A DNA stretch of 42,407 bases from an uncultured Clostridia bacterium. Lineage in GTDB: Bacteria; Bacillota; Clostridia; Christensenellales; UBA1242. Below, in pieces: positions 1 through 7,284 of the stretch; positions within the stretch are counted from its first letter, which is position 1, and every line of letters begins with the position of its first letter. Under the pieces are notes generated by a model, which had not been told where the DNA came from, did not search any database, and was given only the letters and a program-made list of their open reading frames with translations. The DNA is taken from contig CALVOB010000034.1 in NCBI GenBank assembly GCA_944350095.1, positions 1 through 42,407 of the forward strand, read 5' to 3'. The position numbers and the translations under genes were made by a program.

Positions 1-38
1 ATTCTAGGTGGTTTATTTGTTAAACTGTAAAATTCCAT
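1..38 (-). CDS. Start of probable microvirus major capsid protein (partial)
   Basis: An ATG at 36-38 follows a strong GGAGG ribosome binding site and opens a frame that stays open to the window edge; the visible product is MEFYSLTNKPPR. Its place directly after the ORF5-like gene is where gokushoviruses carry VP1, the capsid F protein. Only twelve residues are visible, so the call rests on gene order and the ribosome binding site rather than on homology. Confidence 0.5.
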   Translation of the reverse strand, partial: MEFYSLTNKPPR

Positions 39-41
39 GTT

Positions 42-293
42 TTAAGCCTCCTTAATGACATAATCGGTTGCTTTCGCTATAAATCTTCCCTCTGATAGAA
101 TTTCGCCTGTTTGGTCGTCAAAATGCCCTAAAAGCCATAATTCTTTGTCTTCTGGGTTTGTGTTAATAATGTTTGGCTCTTTCTTTTGAGCAAGGTTAGC
201 AAATTCTCTAACTGCTACACCGTCATTTTGTAAATATAATGGGCTCATATACCCGATTTTTGTATCTTTTATGCTATAAATATTTAATTTCAT
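42..293 (-). CDS. Microvirus ORF5/VP5-like nonstructural DNA-binding protein
   Basis: An 83-aa protein beginning MKLNIYSIKDTKIGY with later segments NPEDKELWLLGHFDDQTGEI. This resembles the Phage_ORF5 family of gokushoviruses, in which an NIYSI-x-D-x-K start, a central F-x-x-L region, a PED-x-x-L-x-x-G-x-(F/Y)-DD-x-TG block and a short tail are characteristic. In those phages the protein is thought to bind DNA during single-strand production. The start overlaps the stop of the preceding 52-aa ORF (ATGA), and AGGAG lies about 10 nt upstream. The family assignment is from memory of the motif pattern. Confidence 0.8.
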   Translation of the reverse strand: MKLNIYSIKDTKIGYMSPLYLQNDGVAVREFANLAQKKEPNIINTNPEDKELWLLGHFDDQTGEILSEGRFIAKATDYVIKEA

Positions 294-448
294 TTTTTTG
301 TTTCTCCTATATCATCTGTTATTATTTTTATTATTTTACAATCATTTACCATTTCTTCTAGTATTTCTACAAATTTATCGTAATTTATTTTGTATTTTAT
401 TCCTATATCAATAATTTTTGTTTTTATTTCTGTGTTTGTTAATTTCAT
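290..448 (-). CDS. 52-aa hypothetical protein of the microvirus operon
   Basis: This small ORF, MKLTNTEIKTKIIDIGIKYK at its start, sits between the J-like and ORF5-like genes and overlaps both by ATGA junctions, which argues strongly for translational coupling and a real gene. It is lysine- and isoleucine-rich and probably helical, with no signal peptide or membrane segment. I recognise no family. Its codon use looks like that of its neighbours. Confidence 0.65.
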   Translation of the reverse strand: MKLTNTEIKTKIIDIGIKYKINYDKFVEILEEMVNDCKIIKIITDDIGETKK

Positions 449-558
449 AGTCTTATGCCTCCACGCATACCCGTTGGGTTGATATTTATTGTTTTAGTTT
501 TTGCCGCAGTTCTGCGAAAGATTTTTTTATCGAGTTTTCTTCTTGTTCTTTTTCTCAT
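445..558 (-). CDS. J-like basic DNA-packaging peptide of a microvirus
   Basis: This 37-aa peptide starts MRKRTRRKLDKK and ends MRGGIRL. About a third of its residues are Arg or Lys. Gokushoviruses encode a short peptide of this type (basic body, MRGG-x-RL ending), regarded as the counterpart of phiX174 protein J, which escorts single-stranded DNA into the capsid. A strong GGGGGAG ribosome binding site lies 6 nt before the ATG, and the stop overlaps the next start. It is too short for most gene callers. Confidence 0.78.
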   Translation of the reverse strand: MRKRTRRKLDKKIFRRTAAKTKTININPTGMRGGIRL

Positions 559-560
559 AA

Positions 561-611
561 CTATCTCCCCCTTTTTCTGCGCCTTATTATTCTAGTTCTG
601 CGTCTTCTCAT
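561..611 (-). CDS. 16-aa arginine-rich peptide overlapping the holin-like gene
   Basis: A perfect AGGAGG lies 8 nt before an ATG that encodes MRRRRTRIIRRRKRGR; 11 of its 16 residues are Arg or Lys. The start lies inside the 3' end of the 104-aa gene in another frame and the stop is just before the J-like gene. The Shine-Dalgarno is the strongest evidence for translation. Composition suggests nucleic-acid binding, perhaps a second packaging peptide or a duplicated J N-terminus. It could also be a fortuitous frame. Confidence 0.45.
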   Translation of the reverse strand: MRRRRTRIIRRRKRGR

Positions 612-906
612 TTGCAGTTCCTCCTAAATAATTATTTACAGCTTCTTTTGCTGTTTTTTCTTTGAATTTAATGTTGAGTTCTTCACATTTACTTTTTATC
701 ATAGCGAGTATGAAATTTGCTTTTTGCATTTGTGTGCCCCAGTTACCGTTCGCAAGATTTGCATAATTTGGTATACTTTTGAGTATTTCTTCAAATGCTG
801 TTGTTGCATTTTTCTTGCTTGTTTTTATCCAAGCTATAAAATAAAAGATTACTATTAAAGCATTAATGCATACTGTTGCTATTGATATTATGTTTTCTAT
901 TGTCAT
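592..906 (-). CDS. Small membrane protein, holin-like, of the microvirus
   Basis: A 104-aa protein starting MTIENIISIATV; this start is chosen over an in-frame ATG 14 codons upstream because AAAAGGAGAATT directly precedes it. One N-terminal membrane segment (about residues 4-27) is followed by a soluble helical tail. Proteins of this shape (one N-terminal helix plus a tail containing ILAMIKSKCEELNIKF-type sequence) occur in small phages and resemble LLH-type holins, but I cannot assign the family firmly. Lysis or envelope interaction is an inference. Confidence 0.65.
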   Translation of the reverse strand: MTIENIISIATVCINALIVIFYFIAWIKTSKKNATTAFEEILKSIPNYANLANGNWGTQMQKANFILAMIKSKCEELNIKFKEKTAKEAVNNYLGGTANEKTQN

Positions 907-1098
907 AATTCTCCTTTTTATTTGTAATACAAATGTTTTACATTTCATTAATGACAGCTTTTGCGAATAGTTTAGGTATTTAAAAAGTGATTTTGCTAAA
1001 TTAACTTATATTTTTTAAATTTAAAAAATTTTATAAAGTTATCAGCTTTTTACTTAAATTTTATTTTAAAAAATCAATAAAACCCTTATAAAATCTAT
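907..1098. other. Extremely AT-rich non-coding junction
   Basis: No reading frame with a ribosome binding site is seen on either strand. The stretch is nearly all A and T, with small inverted repeats such as TTTGTA-A-TACAAA just before the phage gene. It should contain the prophage/chromosome junction and the promoter of the phage operon, but I could not identify either with confidence. Confidence 0.5.
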
Positions 1099-1139
1099 GT
1101 ACTATGCAAATTTTTAGTACTATGCATAAGTACTATGCA
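1099..1139 (+). promoter_or_regulatory. Three copies of GTACTATGCA, candidate operators
   Basis: The 10-mer GTACTATGCA occurs at 1099-1108, 1117-1126 and 1130-1139 in the same orientation, directly upstream of the -35 box of the PadR-type gene. Copies two and three overlap an imperfect palindrome centred on ATGCAT and flanked by AGTACT. The same 10-mer forms a perfect palindrome at 10813-10834. PadR proteins commonly autoregulate through inverted repeats at their own promoters, so these are candidate operators of the downstream regulator. Confidence 0.65.
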
Positions 1140-1144
1140 AATGC

Positions 1145-1173
1145 TTGACTTAGTATTTTATTTTTGATATTAT
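1145..1173 (+). promoter_or_regulatory. Sigma-A promoter of the PadR-type gene
   Basis: TTGACT and TATTAT are separated by exactly 17 bp. The predicted start near 1180 gives a leader of about 85 nt before the ATG at 1266, where AGGAAAAGG serves as ribosome binding site. Confidence 0.75.
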
Positions 1174-1265
1174 CTTTATAGAGTTAAAATTCTTTGTTTT
1201 AAACAATTTTTAATAATATTTACATATAACTCTTTGTTTAAATTTAATTTTAGGAAAAGGTTTTT

Positions 1266-3086
1266 ATGGAAATTAAAGAAATTCCAAGAGGTCAACTATC
1301 TACAATAATATTATCAACATTATTAGATGGTGATAAATATGGCTATGAAATTATAAAAGATATTGAAATAAAATCTGGCGGTAAAATAAAAATTAAACAG
1401 CCAAGCCTTTATAGTAGTTTAACTAGAATGGAAAATCAAAAATTAATTTCATCGTATTGGCGAGATAGTGATATTGGTGGAAAAAGACATTATTATAGAT
1501 TAACAGATTTTGGCAGAAAACAAACAGAACAATGGCAAAATGATTTTATGAATTCAAATTCTGTTGTTTCTGGTTTATTTAAAGATGGAGAAAATGGCGA
1601 AAATTTTAAACTTAAAGAAGAAGTTATAAAAGAAGAAATTAAACAAGATGAGCCTAAATTTTTACAACAAGAAAATATTTTTTCTAAGTTGGAAAAATCT
1701 GAAAAAAAACAAGATGAAAGCACTTCTCGAACTTCCCTAGTGCCTGATCAATTAGATATTTTTGAGCTTGCAAATAAAGCCATTGAAGAAGAAAAGAAAA
1801 AGAATGAAAAAATAGAAATTCAAGAAGAGTTTGTTCCTCCACCAGAAAAACATTATAATGTATATCAAGAACTCAACCAACTTAGAAAGCAAAATGAGAT
1901 TTCTAGTTTTGCTGAAAATATAAAAGAAGATTATACTGATGACGATTTAGAAGAAATTGAAGAAACGCCATTTAAAAAATCTTTTGCAGAAAGTTTAAAA
2001 ACAGATATTAACAATATTTCTAATATAAACAAAGATTTAGAAATTCAAAAAGAAAATTCATATAATGTTTATTATGAAAACAAAAATGGACCCTTAAATT
2101 CAAACGATATAGTTGAAAATGAATTCAATGAGAACAAGGAAGATAATTTTAATCATAACGAAAATATATTAGATAATATTGAAAATCAAACATACATTAA
2201 TGAAAACCAGTTAAACATTGCTTATAATAATTCATTAGATAATGAACAAGATTTAACAAATGATATAGAATTAAATAAAAACGAAATACAAAATCTAAAT
2301 GAAAATGTTATAGAAGAAAAACAAGAAAAAAAAGACTATACATATTCAAAACAGGAAAAAGATGAAGGTATATTCATAACAGAAACTCCAAACCCTGAAA
2401 GTTTGCCAAAAGTTAAAAAAATCGAACCTGCAAGATTTACTATTGTTGGTGAAAGTCCCCTATTTAAATATTCTACAGTAGAAAATAAATATAATGAATT
2501 AGTAGAAGATTTATATAAAAAGGGATTTAACGAAAAATCTTCTGAGGGATATCTTTCGTATGATGCATTAAATGAGCATTACAAAAAGAATGGTTTAAAA
2601 TTTTATGCATATACTGCAAAAGAAATCTATTCGCAAAATGAAAAATCAATAAAAAAGGTAAATAATGACTTTATTCCTATTAATAAAATAAATTTTTATA
2701 AATCTATAATATATCTTGCTTTAATATTATTTGAAACTTGGCTTTCTTACACAATCTTAAGCGTTACAGGAGCTCAACCGCAACAATTATTTTTGTATAT
2801 TATAGTTACAATTTTAGCCTTTTGTCCAGCTGTTTATACAGGTATAATGTTTTATAAAAACCCTGAAAAACAACTGCCAAAAGATGTTCAAGAACTAAAA
2901 CAGTTTTTTATAAATTTAGGGATAGCAGTTTTAGGAATTTTGTTAGTATTTTCATTTAATGTTCTTTTTGGATTTAATGGTCAAAACTTTTCTGATTATT
3001 CAACTACCATTGTTTTACCTTCTGTATTACTTTTAAACGTTCCTATATCCTACTACATCTCAAAAGAATTGATTAAGAGATTTTAA
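1266..3086 (+). CDS. PadR-type regulator fused to a C-terminal membrane domain
   Basis: Residues 1-95 are a PadR winged helix: RGQLSTIILSTLLDGDKYGYEII, then QPSLYSSLTRMENQKLI, then GGKRHYYRLTDFG. Residues about 96-390 are low-complexity, acidic, rich in Asn, Glu and Lys, and probably disordered. About 390-465 looks like a small folded segment, and four membrane helices follow at roughly 477-499, 507-528, 545-567 and 579-598. Typical PadR proteins are 100-200 aa and soluble; at 606 aa this would be a membrane-tethered transcription factor. The promoter carries repeated boxes that may be its own operator. No partner gene lies downstream on the same strand. The fusion is continuous with no frameshift visible. 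Confidence 0.88.
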   Translation: MEIKEIPRGQLSTIILSTLLDGDKYGYEIIKDIEIKSGGKIKIKQPSLYSSLTRMENQKLISSYWRDSDIGGKRHYYRLTDFGRKQTEQWQNDFMNSNSVVSGLFKDGENGENFKLKEEVIKEEIKQDEPKFLQQENIFSKLEKSEKKQDESTSRTSLVPDQLDIFELANKAIEEEKKKNEKIEIQEEFVPPPEKHYNVYQELNQLRKQNEISSFAENIKEDYTDDDLEEIEETPFKKSFAESLKTDINNISNINKDLEIQKENSYNVYYENKNGPLNSNDIVENEFNENKEDNFNHNENILDNIENQTYINENQLNIAYNNSLDNEQDLTNDIELNKNEIQNLNENVIEEKQEKKDYTYSKQEKDEGIFITETPNPESLPKVKKIEPARFTIVGESPLFKYSTVENKYNELVEDLYKKGFNEKSSEGYLSYDALNEHYKKNGLKFYAYTAKEIYSQNEKSIKKVNNDFIPINKINFYKSIIYLALILFETWLSYTILSVTGAQPQQLFLYIIVTILAFCPAVYTGIMFYKNPEKQLPKDVQELKQFFINLGIAVLGILLVFSFNVLFGFNGQNFSDYSTTIVLPSVLLLNVPISYYISKELIKRF

Positions 3087-3139
3087 AATTTATAAATTTT
3101 AATTATTTTTAACATAATAAATTTTACTAAAATAAACAA

Positions 3140-3177
3140 AAAAATATCACAACCATCAATTTGGGAGTGATATTTTT
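3140..3177. terminator. Bidirectional intrinsic terminator
   Basis: An 11-bp perfect stem (AAAAATATCAC with GTGATATTTTT) with A/T runs on both sides lies between the convergent PadR-type gene and rny. Confidence 0.8.
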
Positions 3178-3180
3178 AAT

Positions 3181-4767
3181 TTATTTTGCAATAGCTGTAA
3201 AACGAGATTCTCTAATAACATTAACTTTAATTTGACCTGGATAATCCATTTCTTTTTCAATCTTTTTAGCAATGTCGTTAGCAAGGAACACAGCAGTTTC
3301 ATCAGATATTTCAGATGGCTTAACCATTATTCTAACTTCCCTACCAGCCTGAATTGCATAAGACTTTTCAACACCTTTGAATGAATTAGATATTTCTTCA
3401 AGTTTTTCTAATCTTTTAACATAATTCTCTAAAGACTCTCTTCTTGCTCCAGGTCTTGAACTTGAAATTGCATCTGCAACTTGAACTAATACAGCTTCAA
3501 CACTATTGAATTCTACATTAAAATGATGAGCTTCAATACAATGTATAACAGCAGGGCTTTCTTTATATTTTTTTGCTAAATCCACACCAATGGTAACATG
3601 TGTTCCTTCAACTTCATGGTCAAGCGCCTTTCCTATATCATGTAAAAGGCCTCCACGCTTAGCAACTTTTACATCAGCACCGATTTCAGAAGCTAATAAT
3701 CCAGCAATAAAAGCAGTTTCTAATGAGTGCTTTAAGCAGTTTTGCCCATAACTTGTTCTATATTTAAGCCTACCTAAAATTTTAACTAGTTCAGGATGCA
3801 TACCATAAATTTCCGCTTCTTCTACGGCTTGTTCACCTGCTTCTTTTATAGTATTTTCAACATCTCTAGTAACCTTATCTACAATTTCCTCTATTCTTGT
3901 TGGATGTATTCTTCCATCTAAAATTAACTTTTCAAGGGATAATCTAGCTATTTCCCTTCTTACAGGGTCAAAACTTGATAATGTTATAGCTTCTGGCGTA
4001 TCATCAACAATTAAATCTACACCTGTGGCATTTTCAATAGCTCTAATATTTCTTCCTTCACGACCAATAATTCTTCCTTTCATATCGTCGTTAGGTATTG
4101 TTACTACTGATACAGTTGTTTCCGAAGTAACATCTGTAGCACATTTCTGTATAGCCAGAGCTACAATATCTTTTGCTATTTTTAGCCCATCTTCGCGCGC
4201 TGTATTTTCAATTTCTTTTACAGTTTTTGCAGCACTTATTTTAGCTTCTTCAGTTAATTCATTTATGATTAAATTTTTAGCTTCTTCTTTTTTTAATCCA
4301 GAAACTTTCTCTAATTCTTTAACCATATTTGCTTTTACTTCTTTTTGTTCGTCATAAAGCTTTTCTAAGTTTGCTTGTTTATCTAACAAATCTTGCTTAG
4401 CTTGCTCTAAGGCTTCAGATTTTTTATCAAGTGCGAGTTCTTTTTTATCTATAAATTCTTCACGTTGTAAAATTCTATCTTCAGATTTTTGTATTTCAAG
4501 CTTTTTTTCTTTTTGCTCTTTTTCAAAATCAAGCCTTAAATTTTGAACTTCATTTTTTGCTTCAAGCAATGCTTCCTTTTTTACTGTTTTGGCCTCAGCA
4601 TAAGCATCCTCTATTATTTTTAATGCCTGTGCTTTGTTTTTGTTTGTTTTTTTAGCAATAAAAAATGTTTCAATCCAAATTCCAGCTACTAAACCTATAA
4701 TTGCAGTAGCTAAACTCACCAAAACAACAACATAAGGAGCAACGCTTAATAATAAACTGTTGCTCAT
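3181..4767 (-). CDS. rny: Ribonuclease Y
   Basis: This 528-aa membrane-anchored endoribonuclease starts mRNA decay in Bacillota. It has an N-terminal membrane helix (about residues 8-32), a long charged coiled coil to about 200, a KH domain with [15 protein letters not shown], and an HD domain with [12 protein letters not shown], followed by a conserved tail ending in [12 protein letters not shown]. All catalytic HD residues are present and the length is normal for the family. AAGAGGAGAG precedes the ATG. It is transcribed alone from its own promoter with a leader of about 115 nt that may fold. Confidence 0.97.
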   Translation of the reverse strand: MSNSLLLSVAPYVVVLVSLATAIIGLVAGIWIETFFIAKKTNKNKAQALKIIEDAYAEAKTVKKEALLEAKNEVQNLRLDFEKEQKEKKLEIQKSEDRILQREEFIDKKELALDKKSEALEQAKQDLLDKQANLEKLYDEQKEVKANMVKELEKVSGLKKEEAKNLIINELTEEAKISAAKTVKEIENTAREDGLKIAKDIVALAIQKCATDVTSETTVSVVTIPNDDMKGRIIGREGRNIRAIENATGVDLIVDDTPEAITLSSFDPVRREIARLSLEKLILDGRIHPTRIEEIVDKVTRDVENTIKEAGEQAVEEAEIYGMHPELVKILGRLKYRTSYGQNCLKHSLETAFIAGLLASEIGADVKVAKRGGLLHDIGKALDHEVEGTHVTIGVDLAKKYKESPAVIHCIEAHHFNVEFNSVEAVLVQVADAISSSRPGARRESLENYVKRLEKLEEISNSFKGVEKSYAIQAGREVRIMVKPSEISDETAVFLANDIAKKIEKEMDYPGQIKVNVIRESRFTAIAK

Positions 4768-4883
4768 TATTCTCTCCTCTTATAAAATTTAAACTTATCA
4801 CAAAAGGGGCTTTCAGCCAAGTTTTCTATATAATAAGGGTTAGCGAAAACTCGCCAAACTACCTCTTTAATCAATAAATTTAC
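4768..4883 (-). promoter_or_regulatory. Possible structured 5' leader of rny
   Basis: The predicted leader contains short hairpins (GGCT-GAA-AGCC and GCGA-GTTT-TCGC) and a possible longer AGTTTTC/GAAAACT pairing enclosing them. It matches none of the common riboswitch consensus patterns I checked (preQ1, TPP, SAM, lysine, fluoride). It may be a decay or autoregulation element of rny, or simply an untranslated leader. Confidence 0.3.
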
Positions 4884-4889
4884 TCTATA

Positions 4890-4918
4890 AGTTTAAAATA
4901 AATCTTCAAACAAGTCAA
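4890..4918 (-). promoter_or_regulatory. Promoter of rny
   Basis: TTGACT (4913-4918) and TAAACT (4890-4895) are 17 bp apart on the minus strand. The -35 box and most of the spacer lie inside a 14-bp inverted repeat (4900-4938). Confidence 0.65.
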
Positions 4919-4938
4919 CTAATTTTGTTTGAAGATTT
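4900..4938. terminator. 14-bp perfect inverted repeat between thiI and rny
   Basis: AAATCTTCAAACAA and TTGTTTGAAGATTT are separated by 11 nt. In the direction of the thiI operon it could form a terminator hairpin followed by a moderately T-rich ATTTATTTT. Its distal arm and loop contain the rny -35 region, so it could instead be, or also be, an operator. On the other strand it is followed by AAAGTTTTTTT. Confidence 0.5.
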
Positions 4939-5014
4939 AAAGTTTTTTTAAAAAATAATTTTCATATTCAATCATATACAATATATTGTGTATTATGCAA
5001 AATAATAGGCACAA

Positions 5015-6172
5015 TTATTCAATAATTTCAATATTATTTATAGCTTCATCAATTAAATAATCAAGGTTTATTTTACCCTCTTCAACTTGAGCTTTTTTAA
5101 TTGTAGGTTTAATTACAGGATTTTTAGGAAGAAAAACAGTACAACAATCTTCATAAGGCAAAATTGATGTTTCATAAGTTCCGATTTCATTAGAAATTTT
5201 CATTATTTCACTTTTATCCATACCAATTAGAGGTCTAAAAATAGGCAAATTTTCAACAACACTATTAGTTACAGTTATGCTTTCAAGTGTTTGGCTTGCA
5301 ACTTGACCTAAGCTTTCACCTGTAATTATTGTTCCACAATTATATTTTTTCGCAACTCGTTCTGCTATCCTTAACATAATTCTTCTCATGATTGTAATCA
5401 TATATTCTTCATAACAATTTATATGGATAGCTTCCTGAATTTTTGTAAACGGAACAACAAACAACTTTATTTTACTAGTATAATCTTCTAATATATCTTT
5501 TAATTTTAATACTTTTTCTTTTGCTTGCAAACTTGTATAAGGAAAACTATGAAAATGTATTGCATTTAAACTTAATCCTCTTTTTGCCATCATATAACCT
5601 GCCACAGGGCTATCTATTCCACCAGATAGCATTAACAGTCCCTTTCCTGCTGTTCCAACAGGCATACCGCCATGAGCATAAATTATTTTTGTTAAAATAT
5701 ATGTTTTACCATTTTCCCTTATTTCTATTATTATATTTGTATCTGGATTATGCAAATCAACTTTTAAATTCGAATTAGCATTTAAAAATATTTCTCCAAT
5801 AAAAGCAGAAAACTCATCAGACTTTACAGGAAATTTTTTATCTGCTCTTTTTGTACTTATCCTAAATGAACCTGTAAGTTCTTTTGCAATTTCCATACAT
5901 TTAGTTATTATTTCTTCTTTATCTGTTGAAAGCTCAAAAGCTGGACTAACAGAAACTAAGCCAAAAATTTTTTTTAATTTTTCAATTATTAAATTATAAT
6001 CGTTTTCATTATAATTAGATATCACATATCTTCCTGATATTTTTTTTAATTCAAAAGAAAAATCTTTTAAAGATTGTTTAATATTTTTTAACAATGCATT
6101 TTCAAAAAATGCCCTATTGTTTCCTTTTAAATGGAGTTCTCCATATCTTAATATAATAACATTTTCCTTCAT
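5015..6172 (-). CDS. thiI: tRNA 4-thiouridine sulfurtransferase ThiI
   Basis: ThiI adenylates U8 of tRNA through a PP-loop and accepts sulfur from a cysteine desulfurase. This 385-aa protein shows an N-terminal ferredoxin-like/THUMP region (to about residue 165), the PP-loop motif SGGIDS at 183-188 and the family sequence ITGESLGQVASQTLESI. There is no C-terminal rhodanese domain, as is usual in Bacillota. It lies 11 bp after the desulfurase gene, the standard partner arrangement. AAAGGAAAA precedes the ATG. Confidence 0.96.
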   Translation of the reverse strand: MKENVIILRYGELHLKGNNRAFFENALLKNIKQSLKDFSFELKKISGRYVISNYNENDYNLIIEKLKKIFGLVSVSPAFELSTDKEEIITKCMEIAKELTGSFRISTKRADKKFPVKSDEFSAFIGEIFLNANSNLKVDLHNPDTNIIIEIRENGKTYILTKIIYAHGGMPVGTAGKGLLMLSGGIDSPVAGYMMAKRGLSLNAIHFHSFPYTSLQAKEKVLKLKDILEDYTSKIKLFVVPFTKIQEAIHINCYEEYMITIMRRIMLRIAERVAKKYNCGTIITGESLGQVASQTLESITVTNSVVENLPIFRPLIGMDKSEIMKISNEIGTYETSILPYEDCCTVFLPKNPVIKPTIKKAQVEEGKINLDYLIDEAINNIEIIE

Positions 6173-6183
6173 AAGTTTTCCTT

Positions 6184-7284
6184 TTATAAGTTTGCAAGCC
6201 TATTTGCAAATTCGTTTAATTTTTCTACAACAATTTTTGCTTCATCAATTGTGTTATATCTTGAAAAGCTAAGCCTTATACTTCCTACTACACTTTCTTT
6301 ATCTAAGCCCATAACAGTCAAGATTCTATTGCCTACTTTTGAACCTGAACATGCACTCCCCCTGCTTATAAGAATATCTTCACTTTCTAGCATGTGTACT
6401 AAAGTTTCACCATTTATTCCTTTATAACTTAATGATAATATATATGGAGATGTATTTAATCCATTAACTGTAAATTTTTTATTTAAGTTATCTATTATAA
6501 ATTTTTTAATTTCGCTTGCAGAAGTATTGTAACTTATATCTTCAATAGCACCCTTGAATCCCATAATTCCAGCCACATTTTCTGTGCCAGAGCGAAGATT
6601 ATACTCTTGCCCACCACCAAAAATTATTGGATTTAATTTGTTTTTATTCTTTGCATATAAAGCCCCAACTCCTTTTGGTCCATGAATTTTATGAGCGCTA
6701 ATAGTATAAAAATCTATATCAGAATTTAAAGTAAACTTTATTTTTCCAAAAGCTTGAACACCATCAGAGTGGAATATGGCATTTGGACATATTTTATTTT
6801 TAATCTCAATTAATTTATCAAGGTTGTTTATTGCTCCTGTTTCATTGTTTACATGCATTATAGATATGAAATTGGTATCTGACGAAAGCTTATTTTTAAA
6901 ATCTTCAACATCTACTTCTCCATCTTTAGTTAACTTTATAAATTCTACATTATAACCTTTATTTTTTAAATCTAATGCTGTATTATAAACAGATGGGTGT
7001 TCTCCCTCAGAAAATATAAGTTTTTTAAAATTCTTTTTTATAGAACCGTTTATTGCAAGATTGTTTGCTTCCGTTGCTGAGCCTGTAAATATAACATTAT
7101 CCTTAAACTCTACCCCAAGAGTTTTTGTAATTATTTTTTTACAGTTATTTATTTGATTTTTATTTTCAATTCCCTGCTTATAAATAGAAGATGCATTAAA
7201 AAACTTATCTGTTAGATATTCGTTTAAATATCTAACAGATTTTTCGCAAGGTTTAGTTGTGCTGGCATTATCAAAATATATCAT
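6184..7284 (-). CDS. Cysteine desulfurase (NifS/IscS-type)
   Basis: A PLP enzyme that takes sulfur from cysteine and holds it as a persulfide. In this 366-aa protein the PLP lysine is in SAHKIHGPKG (K199), the active His is in EGEHPSV (H96), and the persulfide Cys is in SRGSACSGSKVG (C312). The short group-I-like active loop and the neighbour thiI suggest a NifZ/IscS-type donor dedicated to tRNA thiolation rather than a SufS. The start codon overlaps the pheT stop (ATGA), so it is co-translated with pheT. Confidence 0.95.
   Translation of the reverse strand: MIYFDNASTTKPCEKSVRYLNEYLTDKFFNASSIYKQGIENKNQINNCKKIITKTLGVEFKDNVIFTGSATEANNLAINGSIKKNFKKLIFSEGEHPSVYNTALDLKNKGYNVEFIKLTKDGEVDVEDFKNKLSSDTNFISIMHVNNETGAINNLDKLIEIKNKICPNAIFHSDGVQAFGKIKFTLNSDIDFYTISAHKIHGPKGVGALYAKNKNKLNPIIFGGGQEYNLRSGTENVAGIMGFKGAIEDISYNTSASEIKKFIIDNLNKKFTVNGLNTSPYILSLSYKGINGETLVHMLESEDILISRGSACSGSKVGNRILTVMGLDKESVVGSIRLSFSRYNTIDEAKIVVEKLNEFANRLANL

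Larger units (their letters stand above)
1..1000 (-). mobile_element. End of an integrated microvirus (gokushovirus-like) prophage
   Basis: Six minus-strand reading frames are packed with ATGA-type stop/start overlaps and good ribosome binding sites. The 83-aa product matches my memory of the gokushovirus ORF5/VP5 DNA-binding protein, and the 37-aa product has the basic body and MRGG-x-RL ending of the J-like packaging peptide of that group. The order (membrane protein, J-like peptide, ORF5-like protein, then a probable capsid start running off the edge) fits a gokushovirus genome. The inner boundary is uncertain: it must lie between the 104-aa gene start (906) and the PadR promoter (about 1099). 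No clear dif or tRNA att site was found there. Confidence 0.78.

Noticed and set aside
970-1010. dif-like site at the microvirus boundary (AAATTAACTTATA region)
   Set aside because: Only one arm agrees with dif, at about 8 of 11 positions, in nearly pure A/T sequence; the other arm does not match.
4768-4883. preQ1 riboswitch in the rny leader
   Set aside because: AGAGGTAG and later A-rich sequence are superficially similar, but the short pseudoknot pattern is absent and rny has no queuosine role.
4984-5006. GTATTATGCAAAATAATA after thiI as a further PadR-type operator
   Set aside because: It differs from the box at key positions and is not located at a promoter.
5521-5778. 85-aa plus-strand ORF antisense to thiI, and similar antisense ORFs inside pheT, pheS, hemZ, relA, recJ and tgt
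   Set aside because: They lie wholly within well-supported genes on the other strand, lack ribosome binding sites and show no recognisable protein features.
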